A stretch of DNA of 64,000 bases from Selaginella tamariscina (lineage: Eukaryota; Streptophyta; Lycopodiopsida; Selaginellales; Selaginellaceae): NCBI GenBank assembly GCA_003024785.1, contig PUQB01000557.1:1-64000 (forward strand), read 5' to 3'. Positions within the stretch are counted from its first letter, which is position 1; each line of letters starts with the position of its first letter. Both the position numbers and the translations under genes were made by a program. The notes under the pieces were generated by a model. The model was not told the DNA's origin, did no database searches, and was given only the letters and a program-made list of their open reading frames with translations. Shown here in pieces: positions 1 to 9,794 of the stretch.

Positions 1-512
1 GAAAACAGGCCCGCTTAGTGCACTTGGATATCTAGTGATGGTCCGACCGGGTGTCATTAGGTATTTGCAAGAAACTCTGGGCGAAGCTAGCACTTCCATC
101 TAGAAAACTCTTACCTTGGTTTTTCGTGTCCCGGTTGGATTAATGGCTAGTTCCGGTGAATTCGGCATGTCGAATATGCTTAGAAATACCCCCAGGTTTG
201 ACAGGTTAGGGTTTAGGGGTCGATGGATAACTCACCAAGTATGTTCCCTCTGGGAATGAGATTTCAGTGCTAGCCCACTTATGTAAACAGGAAAACAGGG
301 GGGGGGGGCCTCTGTCACATAAATAAGGTAGTATATAGGAGTGAGGGTTCCTGGGTTCATGACTGAGCTCGTTACTTCTCTCCCGGTGCAAGCTCTAGCT
401 TGTGTCGTCAAGGCACACCCTCTGTTGTGCCGCCCTAACTTCCAGATGCAGGGGTACGTCCCACCTTCGGGTAGCTTACCCTTAACGTTGGCGAATCCAT
501 GCCTGGGAGGTC
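1..512 (-). repeat. R-family repeat fragment, runs off the left edge
   Basis: This stretch is the reverse complement of about 26,408-26,920 and is also related to 4,480-4,980. Shared landmarks are the passage on either side of the poly-G run near 300, the stretch ending CACTAGATATCC in the other copy, and the end GGGAGGTC at 505-512. In the copy near 26.4 kb the same sequence continues past that point into TTGTCGGAATGC; here it stops and 27-bp-TIR element sequence begins. Short ORFs on both strands are not supported as genes. Confidence 0.85.
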
Positions 513-779
513 AAAAGAAATAGAATATATATTAACCCTAATCAAATATTCCTTCTAAGAATATACTTAAACCCTAAAAAGAATAAAATATAAATTCACC
601 CTAAACGAATATTCTTTCATTATATTATCAGCGTGTGCATGTGTGTGGGTGTATCACATACACCCTAGAAATATAAATCATGCAAGGGTTTAACATGTGT
701 GTGTTTATGAGAGTTAAATTTTCATGTGTAGTAATATATATATACACACATAGTATTATACACATAGACATATATACAT

Positions 780-1560
780 ATTAGTACATAATATTAGAGA
801 GACAGAGTACATATTATGGATCATGCATGGTGTGTATGTATGAGAAAAGAGAGACAGTACATATTATGGATCATGCATGGTGTGTATGTTTGAGAGAAGA
901 GAGACAGTACATATTAATATGGATCATGCATGGTGTGTATGTATGAGAAAAGAGAGAGTGTGTTAACAAATTAAATTCATACATATTGCATATATTAGTA
1001 CACATATATACATACACATGTGTATACACACAGACATACATACATATTACATGTGTAAATTCAATGTGTTACATAGGGTTTAGGGTTTAGGTTTAGGATG
1101 GATCATGCATGGTGTGTATGTATGAGAGAAGAGAGAGTGTTAAAAAATTAATTTTGTACACATTGCATATATTAGTACACATATATACATACACATATTA
1201 TACACAGATATACACACATAGTACATAATATTGTAACATCAGTACATATTATGGATTATGCATGGTGTGTATGTATGAGAGAAGAGAGACAGGCTACATA
1301 TTATGGATCATGGGTGTGTATGTATGAGAGAAGAGAGACAATACATATTATGGATCATGTATGGTGTGTATGTATGAGAGAAGAGAGATAGTACATATTA
1401 TGGATCATGCATGGTGTGTATGTATGAGAGAAGGGATTATGCACGGTGACACTGTGTATGTATGAGAGAAGAGAGAGTGTTAACAAATTAAAATCATACA
1501 CATTGCATATATTAGTACACATATATACATACACACGTGTATACACACAGATATACATAC
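780..1560. repeat. Minisatellite of about 50 bp units
   Basis: A unit containing TATTATGGATCATGCATGG, then TGTGTATGTATGAGAGAAG and a short purine stretch, recurs several times with small changes, mixed with ACACATATATACATACACA-type sequence. The matching tract in copy C lies at about 41,835-42,180. No protein is supported; ORFs here simply read through the repeat. Confidence 0.85.
1076..1098 (+). repeat. Short interstitial telomere-like repeat (TTTAGGG)
   Basis: Two to three degenerate copies of the plant-type heptamer lie inside the minisatellite region. The counterpart in copy C (41,791-41,826) is longer and cleaner, so the heptamers belong to the mobile element and do not mark a chromosome end. 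Confidence 0.75.
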
Positions 1561-2032
1561 ATATTACATGTGTAAATTCAATGTGTTACATACACACAGA
1601 TTGAGTACATATAGATCATACATGCGTTGAACATGATGTTTTTAATAAATAGGCAACATATTTCTCCAGTTTGGTTTAGGGTTTAAACCCAATGCAAGTA
1701 TTTTATTATAAAATTTTATATGGTACATAATATATATATTAGTATAAAATTTTATACTAATATAAACTAAATGCATGCACATTTTTCTAATTATTTACTC
1801 TAAACACTAAACATATGTAAGTCCTAGTGTAGAGTGTGTGTAATTATAAATATTTGGTTTTGGTTTTAAACTCTATATCATAAATACAAAGCTAGATGCT
1901 TTATCTATATCGTGATCCACTCATCGGCTTGTGCATGTGTGTGCATATGTGTCTCTGTAAGTGCTTCTAATGAGTGTGCATGTGTATATATAAATTTATG
2001 ATTGTGTTTATATATGTGTGCAAAAAACATCA

Positions 2033-2800
2033 AATAATTAAGAAAATAATATTAATAAACACACTATGAATATATTTTAAATTATACATAATAATATATG
2101 ATTTTATCTAATATATAGCCATATATAGTTTTAATAATATTATTAATTTAATATTAATAATAAGGTTTAACATTGGAACATTCTTGAAATAATAAGAAAT
2201 TAATTGAGAAAATCCCATTAATATATATAAATGTAGATCAAGTACTGAAATAATTAACTAAATTAATTATGATAATCATGTTTAATATTAGAATATTCTT
2301 GGAATAATAAGAAAATAATAAAGAATATCCCATTAATATAAAGAAGATTAATTATTCAAGTATTTAAGAAAATGATATTAATATACACACTATGAACATA
2401 TTTTAAATTATACATAATAATATATCATTTCATCTAATATATAGTCATATATAGTTTTAATAATATTATTAATTTAATATTGATAATAAGGTTTAACATA
2501 GGAATATTCTTGAAATAATAAGAAATTAATTGAGAAAATCCCATTAATATATACAAATGTAAAATAATTACTGAAATAATTAAGAATAAGACTAATTTAA
2601 TTATGATAATCAGGTTTAATATTGGAATATTCTTTGAATATTAAGAAAATAATAAAGAATATCCCATTAATAGTAGGAAATGTAAATTAATTACTCGAGT
2701 AATTAAGAAAATAATATTAATAAACAAACTATGAATATATTTTAAATGATACATAATAATATATCAATTTATTTATTATATAAGTGTGTGTATATATATT
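2033..2800. repeat. AT-rich tandem repeat, period about 330 bp
   Basis: A block starting near ATTAAGAAAATAATATTAAT and containing CACTATGAA, a TTTTAAATTATACATAATAA stretch and TGAGAAAATCCCATTAATA recurs at about 2,036, 2,361 and 2,701. The same three-unit arrangement is seen in copy C at about 42,530-43,330. Nothing coding is seen from 1,600 to 3,400. Confidence 0.8.
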
Positions 2801-3411
2801 ATATATATATATAATATAATATAATATAAACTTAATAATATATACTTGAATATTAAGAATGTAGAATAATTATTAAAATTTCGTAATATTAAACAACTGA
2901 ATCACTTAAATAACATTAAATGCAATTTTATAACACTCATTAGAATTGGAGAGTATATATGTCAGAGTGTCGGTTATTTATGTCAGCTCATTTTAAATTT
3001 TATTTTCTGTTCTTTTAAAAAATTTTGAATTTCTGACATAAGTATTGTCGGACTGACATGTAAATTTGAAAATGCATTTAATTTCCCACTCAAATTCAGA
3101 TCTGGTTCTTTCTCCACAAGGGTTTCTTCATTTATGTAATTTTCACTCTTCAGATCTTCTTTTTTTTTATAGTGATCAACTCAGAAGTGACATTAAATTG
3201 GGTGCTATTGTTTATAGGAAAGCACGGCGCTTTCAGTGTTGTTTATAAGTAAGTATTATAAACAAATTTAGATATACTTATAAAGATTCACTCTCTTACA
3301 TTCTTTCTTAAAATTAAAATTTAGGGGTTTAGGAATGCATTAGGATTACAATATATTCCGTTAGGGATTTATCCCGTTTAAATATCCTTCTAACTTAATA
3401 TTCTCGGTTAG

Positions 3412-3705
3412 CCGGGGCGGCGAGATTAATCCGGCCATTTCTTTTTCGCCTCTTAAAAGAGGTGGCGGGATTAATCCTGCCACCATTTCTTTAATAGCCA
3501 TGGCAGAATTAGTCCGGGCAATGCTTCTCCGCCTCTGAAAAAGAATGGTGGGATTAATCCCGTCAATAACTCTCTTAACTGATAAAGAGTTACTTGAATT
3601 TATTAAAAAGAATTGTCGGCGGGATTAATCCGCCAACCATTCTAGGAAGTAGAGAAGGGGTGGCGGGATTAATCTCGTCACCACTTCCCTATTTTAAAGA
3701 TTTGT
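3412..3705. repeat. Palindrome array, copy A, left portion
   Basis: Degenerate copies of GGCGGGATTAATCCCGCC with variable 20-40 bp spacers. They match copy C at 43,866-44,140. The array is split here by gypsy element 1 and resumes at 9,096. Several units have mutated arms, such as GGCGGGATTAATCCGCCAA. Confidence 0.85.
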
Positions 3706-3755
3706 GGCAGGATTTATCTCGAGATTTCTTAGAAATCATAGCTTCGAAGAGAGTT

Positions 3756-3987
3756 TGTAAGGTTCCATGGTATATACTATGTATTTACGCCGCATATACT
3801 TTGCCATGGAGGTGCCATTAGGATTCAGGCACACTAATCTGGGCACTGGCTAATCTGGGCGCTAGCTAATCTGGGCACCATGATTTACTTGGCACTAAGA
3901 GTGCTAATCCTAGCACAGACACTTAGTATAAATACCTTGTATGAGTCAGACCTAATCGAATCATATTTGATATTCACACCTCTCTCA
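3756..3987 (+). repeat. 5' LTR of gypsy element 1
   Basis: Begins TGTAAGGTTCCATGG and ends CACACCTCTCTCA; the 3' LTR has the same body. The 5' copy has lost three bases near its start (TGTAAGG against TGATATAAGG) and lacks the GTGGCATTAGG variant of the 3' LTR. A TATAAATACC motif late in the LTR is a plausible promoter TATA box. A possible degenerate primer binding site, TTGGTGGAGAAGCTGGG, follows directly. Confidence 0.9.
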
Positions 3988-4084
3988 TTGGTGGAGAAGC
4001 TGGGTAATCCTTTTACGGCTTAGTTTTTTTGTGTTCTTTTTGTCTCCCTCTTCCCTTGTGTTCTTGTTCGTGATGGTGACCGAA

Positions 4085-5065
4085 TGTCAGAGTTTTTACC
4101 TGGTGCCACAAAGGCGGCTTGCCAGGTGCCAACCCTGGAATCCCCTCTCTTGGAAACCCCACGGAACCTGGTAAAGTAACCCGTATTAGGAACCCAAGCC
4201 TTAGGAAGTCAAACCCCTAGCTGACTAAGTCCACAAACGAGACTCACCTTGTGAATCAGGATACACGGACTAGCCGAACTTTAGGTGTTGTTCCTAGCTT
4301 GGCGTGGTTGAGGCGGCCGGAGCAAGGCCTCAACCACTAGTTTTGCGGAACGTGAACTCGGGCAATGTCTTTGAGCTTGCGGGCAGGTTTTCGGACCAAG
4401 GAATCTGACTAACTCCTTGGAAGTGACGTGCCCCTATCTCAAAGGCAAGATCCTGCCAATGATAAGGATAGTATAACCCTAGGGTGGGTTGTACCCCTGT
4501 CGTGTGGAAGTTTGGGCGGCACAACGGAGGGTTGCACCTTGACGACACAAGCTTAGCTTGCACCGGTAGGAGGTTAACGAGCTCTCTCTTGAACCCAGGA
4601 AGCCTCACTACATATACTCTACCTTATTTATGTGACAGACCCCCCCCCCCGTTTACCTAAATGAGTAAGTGGGCTGGCACGGAAATGCCAGCCCTTAGAG
4701 AAACTGGTTGTCCTAACCTAACCCTAAACCTAACCCCTAGGGGGGGTATTAGGGCGTGGGGTTAGGGCAACCCTAGGGTTAGGTCAACCCTAGGCGTGTC
4801 CCTAACCCTTATTTTGACAAGCTATACTTTGCAAAGAACCTTAACCTGGAACGTCAAACAGGGGGAGAGTTTCTAGAAGGTAAGTTCTAGCTTCGCCTAG
4901 AGTTTCCTGCAAATACCTAATGACACCCGGCCGGACCATCACTAGATACCCAAGTGCACTAAACGGGCCTGTTTCCTACTACATCTAGGGTCCGTCACAC
5001 AACTTGGTAAGTAACAACAGTCAAACCCCAAAGTAAAGGGTCGAGTCATAGTAAAAACTATGACA
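4085..5065 (+). mobile_element. R-family element with TGTCA ends, nested in gypsy 1
   Basis: Starts TGTCAGAGTTTTTAC and ends GTAAAAACTATGACA, so the two ends are inverted copies over about 15 bp with one mismatch. The direct repeat CCGAA lies on both sides (4,080-4,084 and 5,066-5,070), a 5-bp target duplication. No protein is encoded. TG...CA ends with 5-bp duplications fit a solo LTR or small non-coding LTR element. The unusually long inverted ends also leave a non-autonomous TIR transposon possible. Confidence 0.85.
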
Positions 5066-5169
5066 CCGAAGAAAGGTGGTTGCAGTTATTCGATGCACTG
5101 CAGTTAAGCGTGGTGAATCAGACTGCTCTTCTGCAAAAAATTCACCAAGGAATGCAGTAGAATGCTAGT

Positions 5170-5954
5170 ATGCCGCAGAGTCCCAATTCACACCTTTTGG
5201 GTTCAAATCCACGTGTTCGTCCAGAGTTCTTCAAAGGGGAGGTTGGAGCAGACGTGTACCATTGGTGGGAACATTTCCAAGGGATTGCTAACTACCATGG
5301 ATGGTCTGAATCCCAGCGGTTGCGAGAGTTCCCAACATGTCTGCAAGGACTTGCCTTGCAATGGTACAATGGTGTCCTCGTTCTTGATCGACAAGATTGG
5401 AACATCTTGTCCCAACGGTTCAAGCAAGCTTTTGGTAAGCCTGAGGATTCCACTGTAGCTTTTCACGAGCTCCACAACTTGAAGCAAGTGTCGGGAGAGA
5501 CCATCCAAAGATTCGGGATTAAGTTTTGGAACTTGGTCAATCGTGCGGATCCAAGCATGACAGAACAGGTACGGTTGGGCTTGTTGTGGCCGGCTCTTCG
5601 CCCTGATTTGGCTGGCTTGGTGGAGGGATTTGGTCCTTTGACTGTGGAGGAGGCCTTGCAGATTGCACAGCATTTTGAGAACTCGTTGGGTGCAGCACAA
5701 CGTGTGTATCCTGTATCGACACCTATTCCTGGGACATCCGATCCTGTTCCAATGGAGGTGGGTGCTGTTCAGATGGAGGACAAGTCCTCAGGCCATAGGA
5801 GGGGCGTGGTCGTGGTCGTGGGCAGAACATTCAGTGCTACGAATGCCGAGGTTGGGGACATGTTGCACGAGCATGTGCAAATCGACATCAAGTAGCTGCC
5901 ATCGAGACTGCAGAAGAAGTGGAGACTCTTTCGCAGCCAGAAAATGAGGAGTAG
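5170..5954 (+). CDS. gag: Gypsy 1 Gag with CCHC zinc knuckle (frame-broken)
   Basis: The ATG at 5,170 opens a frame running to 5,895 with a typical plant gypsy Gag core (around FFKGEVGADVYHWWEHF and LALQWYNGVL, then ERF-like helices). The zinc knuckle lies in a second frame near 5,830-5,875 and reads CYECRGWGHVARAC, the C-x2-C-x4-H-x4-C pattern used in RNA packaging. That frame continues to a stop at 5,954, so a frame break near 5,800 separates capsid and nucleocapsid. In an intact element Gag forms the cytoplasmic particle; this copy is not expected to be functional. Confidence 0.85.
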
Positions 5955-6093
5955 TGCATGGGGTGTCAGAGGACCCATGCACTAGGCACATTGCACCACC
6001 TCTGAAGAACTTGATTCCTGCGCATGGTCGACACTTCCCCGAAGCACCTTTGGCATAGGGGTCTCGAGTGAGTTACTGGACACCAAGTGTTTT

Positions 6094-6528
6094 ATGTTTG
6101 TGTTCTCCGGCATGGTAAAAGGAACTCCTGTTTTAGTCCTGGTGGAGTCCAGTTCTAGTATATCTTCTATCAATCAATCAATAGTTGAGTCCTTGCACTT
6201 ACACACAGTACCAACCGAGCGGACTTTGAAGGTAGTGTTTGCTGATAAGCAGTCTTTTACTCAATCACATCCAATTGCACATGTGCCTGTGGTGTTAGGA
6301 GGATACCATCATATACTTCCGTTGCAGGTGATGCCGAGCCAAGTCCATGACATCATCCTGGGTGTCAATTGGCTCCGTGCAGTCAAGGCAAGATGTGATT
6401 TTGAAATGTGCACATTGTCTATCCCAGGATGCCCCCCATTGCAGGCTATAGGACATGCACCGAATGGCATGGCGGCAACATTGCAGGGCATGATGGCGCC
6501 TAAGGCAGAGCCTTCTCCAAAGCAATGA
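6094..6528 (+). pseudogene. Gypsy 1 aspartic protease region
   Basis: The frame has the retropepsin layout: a short strand, the catalytic loop, then a flap and the ILGVNWLRAV motif of Ty3/gypsy proteases. The catalytic D-S/T-G triplet is replaced by E-S-S (VLVESSSS), so the enzyme would be inactive. It lies between the Gag zinc knuckle and the reverse transcriptase, as expected for gypsy Pol. Confidence 0.75.
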
Positions 6529-6609
6529 GCTAAGGACATCAAGGACTTGTTGGCGAGGTATCCGAGCCTATTCAAACCCATTGTAGGAGATGCAAATCCC
6601 CTGTTGACT

Positions 6610-7099
6610 ACTCGACATCACATCCCGACTGGTAAGGATGGGGCTTAGGTGACGTTCTCCAAAGGAGAAGGATATCTTGAATCGCTGTGTGAGGGAGATG
6701 CTAGAGTTGAAGGTGATACATAAGTCCCGAAGTCTGTGGGCAACAGAACCACACCTAGTTCCGAAGCCGGATGGGACTACACGTTTCACTATTGACTTCA
6801 GGCCATTGAACGATGTTTCTGTTCCAGATTCATATCCACTACCAAGGGTGGATGATTTGGTCAATGCGTTGGGGAATAGCCGGTACTTCACTATCCTTGA
6901 CATGGCTTCTGGCTATTGGCAGATCCCTATGGCTCCTGAAGATGCAGCAAAGACAGCATTTCAAACACTATCCGGCTTATACGAATTTATGGTTATGCCA
7001 TTTGGGTTGGTTGGGGCCCCAGCAACCTTCCAGCGGATGATGGACGAGCTATTGGAGGGCTTTGAAGAATTTGCACGTGTGTACATCGACAATCTTTGA
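6610..7099 (+). pseudogene. pol: Gypsy 1 reverse transcriptase (truncated)
   Basis: Clear reverse transcriptase blocks are visible: LVPKPDGTTRFTIDFRPLN, YPLPRVDDL, FTILDMASGYWQIPM and VMPFGLVGAPATFQRMMD. The catalytic YxDD box has become Y-I-D-N followed by a stop at 7,097. Just after it, residues of the usual continuation (IHSATWEEHLQ) are visible in another frame. The sequence then jumps straight to RNase H, so the thumb and connection region is deleted. The element could not reverse transcribe itself. Confidence 0.88.
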
Positions 7100-7139
7100 T
7101 TCACTCTGCTACGTGGGAGGAGCACCTTCAGATGTCGGG

Positions 7140-8766
7140 TTGGGAGCCGATCTATTGCAGGAGACTCCCAATGGTTAGTCGTACCCGATTGCTTATGCAA
7201 GTCGAAGCCTTAGTGATGCAGACAAAAATTATTCCACCACGGACAAGGAATGTCTGGTAGCCGTATGGGCCTTTTAAAAGTTCCATGCATATCTACATGG
7301 CTCCAACACATTGTTGGAAACTGATCATGCTGCCATCAACTCAATCATGAAGAGGAGGAATGTGATGGGATGACTTGCACGTTGGGCGTTAATTTTGCAA
7401 GGGTATCATTTTCGGGTTGTTCATCGCCCAGGATCTAGCATGGCGAACGTGGATGCGTTATCCCGAGCTCCTATGGCAGTGGCAGCCCCTATGGCATTGT
7501 TGCTCGACGCCCTCCCTAATCATGTCCTTCCGAGGCATGAAGACATTGTGGAGGCTCAAAAGATGGAGCCATGGATCAAGAGGTTGCGTGAGGTCTTGAG
7601 TAGTGAGGTACCATGCGAGGATCTTAACTTTCGCACATATGCACGATCTTTCATACTGATGGATGACTTGCTTGTCTTTGTTGGAGACGGTTCCGAGTGT
7701 TGTGTGGTGGCACCACCAGTTTACATTAACTCTTGGTTGCAGTTCTTTCATGATAACCCGATGTCCAAACACATGGGATTCCAACGATGCCTTGAGAGGA
7801 TTCGGCAGCACTTGTATTGGCCCCGATTGCGGCAAGACCTGCATGAGTACATTCATACATGTCCGGAGTGTCAACTGCATAATGTGTCCACATTTCCTCC
7901 TACGGCAACCCTGGAGCCAATTCGAGTTTCTCGCCCCTTTGAGCTGGTAGCGTATGACATCATGGGACCATTCCCTATGTCGCAATTCGGTAATCGATAC
8001 ATCATTGTGTGCTCTGATTACTTGACTCGGTGGGTAGAAGTGTGTGCTTTGCCAAATGCTACAGCAACTTTAATCATTAAGTTCCTACTAGCTCAAGTGG
8101 TGCTGAGGCATGGTTGCCCCGAACGAATTTTATCAGATCAAGGACCGGGCCCAGCAGCGAAGCAGTAGCTTTATTGATGCAACGATTACAGATTCAACAA
8201 TCTTTTGCGTCAGCTTATCATCCTGAGACTGATGGTTTGGTGGAGCGGTTGAACAGGACTTTCAAAGTCATGCTTGCCAAGTATGTGAGCCCTGACCATA
8301 CGGATTGGGATATGTGGCTTCCATATCTCCAATTCGCTTATGTTTTAGCCCCTCACAAGTCAACATGGATTTCCCCATTCAAAGCTTTGTATGGTCGTGA
8401 ACCTGTATTGCCACCAGCAGTTGGCATCACTCCTCACGAGGCACGGTATATGGATGGGCATATGTGGTTGGAGCATTTGAATCAAGTCCTTCCTCTGTTG
8501 TATGCTCAAGGTGGAGAACAGTTAGCTCGGGCACAAGAGTATTAGCGTTGGACTTACAATCAACGATATCGAACGCCACCTCAATACCAAGTGGGAGATT
8601 TGGTTCTCGTCAAATTTCCAAGGCTAGGGGATCAAACACACGCAGCAGGGCTTCAGCCGCGATGGGTCGGGCCTTGGAGTGTTGAAGAACAGTTGAGAAC
8701 ACAAGTGTATCGCTTAAAGCGGCATGATGGTGTTCAGGAGTCACAACATGTCGCTCATGTGTGTTG
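7140..8766 (+). pseudogene. pol: Gypsy 1 RNase H and integrase
   Basis: RNase H motifs ([21 protein letters not shown], split by stops) lead into the long frame 7,395-8,168. That frame contains HRPGSSMANVDALSR, then the integrase H2C2 zinc finger (GFQRCLERIRQHLYW ... CPECQ), then a DDE core beginning FELVAYDIMGPFP. The core's second Asp region ILSDQG is followed by a small deletion and frame break near 8,150. The frame then resumes with SAYHPETDGLVERLNR, which holds the catalytic Glu. A GPY/F-like tail in a third frame reaches about 8,766 (QVGDLVLVKFPRL). No chromodomain is seen. Confidence 0.9.
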
Positions 8767-8847
8767 ACTACTACCATTCCACCAACGGACACTCATCCAG
8801 GGAGGAGGACAACCTTGATAGGCAGAAGCCACGTCTTGAGAGGGGGA

Positions 8848-9089
8848 TGATATAAGGTTCCATGGTATATACTACGTATATACGCCACATATACTCTGCC
8901 ATGGAGGTGCCATGTGGCATTAGGATTTAGGCACACTAATTTGGGCATTGGCTAATCTGGGCGCTGGCTAATCTGGGCACCATGATTTACTTGGCACCAA
9001 GAGCGCTAATCCTAGCACAGACACTTAGTATAAATACCTTGTATGAGTCAGACCTAATCGAATCATATTTGGTATTCACACCTCTCTCA
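8848..9089 (+). repeat. 3' LTR of gypsy element 1
   Basis: Begins TGATATAAGGTTCC directly after a polypurine stretch and ends CACACCTCTCTCA, then AGTT (target duplication). It is close to the 5' LTR with a few substitutions and short indels, so the insertion is not brand new. Confidence 0.9.
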
Positions 9090-9095
9090 AGTTGT

Positions 9096-9653
9096 GGGCG
9101 GGATTAATCTCGCCGCCTCTTCCTCGTCGGAGGGAGTTGTGGCAGGATTAATCCCACTGCCTCTTCCTCGTCGGAAGGAGTTGCGGTGGGATTAATCCCG
9201 CCGCCTCTCTCCGACGAGGAATATTCGGCGGCAGGATTAATCCCGCCACCTTTTCCTCATTGGAGAGAATTGCGGCGAGATTAATCCCGCCGCTTCTTCC
9301 TCGTCAGAGGGAAGATTCGGCGGAAATTAATTCTACCGATTCTTCCTCGTTAGAGGGAATCGGCGGAGGGATTAATCCCACTGACTCTTCCTTGCCGGAG
9401 GGAATCAGCGGCGGGATTAATCCCGCCGAGACTCTCCAAAGGGGTAGAGTCGGTGGCGGGATTAATCCCGCCGACTCTCTCCGAAGGGATAGAGTCGGTG
9501 GTGGGATTAATCCTGCCGACTCTCTTCCGAAGGGGTAGAGTCAGCAGCGGGATTAATCCTGCCGACTCTTTCCGAAGGGGTAGAATTGGCGGCGGGATTA
9601 ATCCCGCCCACTGTTCCTCGTCGGAGGGAGTCGTGGGCGGATTAATCCCGCCC
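9096..9653. repeat. Palindrome array, copy A, right portion
   Basis: More than ten copies of GGCGGGATTAATCCCGCC and variants, separated by spacers of CTCTTCCTCGTCGGAGGGAG type, ending shortly before the transposase gene. It is homologous to 44,180-44,784. The spacers themselves pair in inverted fashion (TCCTCGTCGG with CCGACGAGGA), so many units extend to longer hairpins. ORFs rich in GGINPA or AGLIPP here are translations of the palindrome, not proteins. Confidence 0.92.
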
Positions 9654-9794
9654 ATCAGTTGTATTAATCAAGCATAAGATATCATCTCTATACATAATTA
9701 TGTATTATTGCACATGCATATTATTAAGCAACCGCAGTTCAGATTTCTTAAAAATATTGCATAAACAGATACAATTATTTATGTGCAGGACAAT

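Larger units (their letters stand above)
3756..9089 (+). mobile_element. Ty3/gypsy LTR retrotransposon 1 (degenerate)
   Basis: Two LTRs (3,756-3,987 and 8,848-9,089) enclose gag, protease, reverse transcriptase, RNase H and integrase in Ty3/gypsy order. The direct repeat AGTT flanks the element (3,752-3,755 and 9,090-9,093). The homologous place in copy C (about 44,180-44,190) lacks the element, so the insertion is directly visible. A polypurine run precedes the 3' LTR (GAGAGGGGGA, about 8,838-8,847). A 981-bp R-family element (4,085-5,065) is nested between the 5' LTR and gag. Every coding region is frame-broken, so this is a dead copy. Confidence 0.93.

Noticed and set aside
341-523. 60-codon ORF in the left-edge repeat
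   Set aside because: Lies inside R-family repeat DNA, crosses the junction at 512, and is not open in the other copies.
5203-5700. 165-codon minus-strand ORF
   Set aside because: Exact antisense shadow of the gypsy 1 Gag frame.
7458-7985. 175-codon minus-strand ORF
   Set aside because: Antisense shadow of the gypsy 1 integrase frame.
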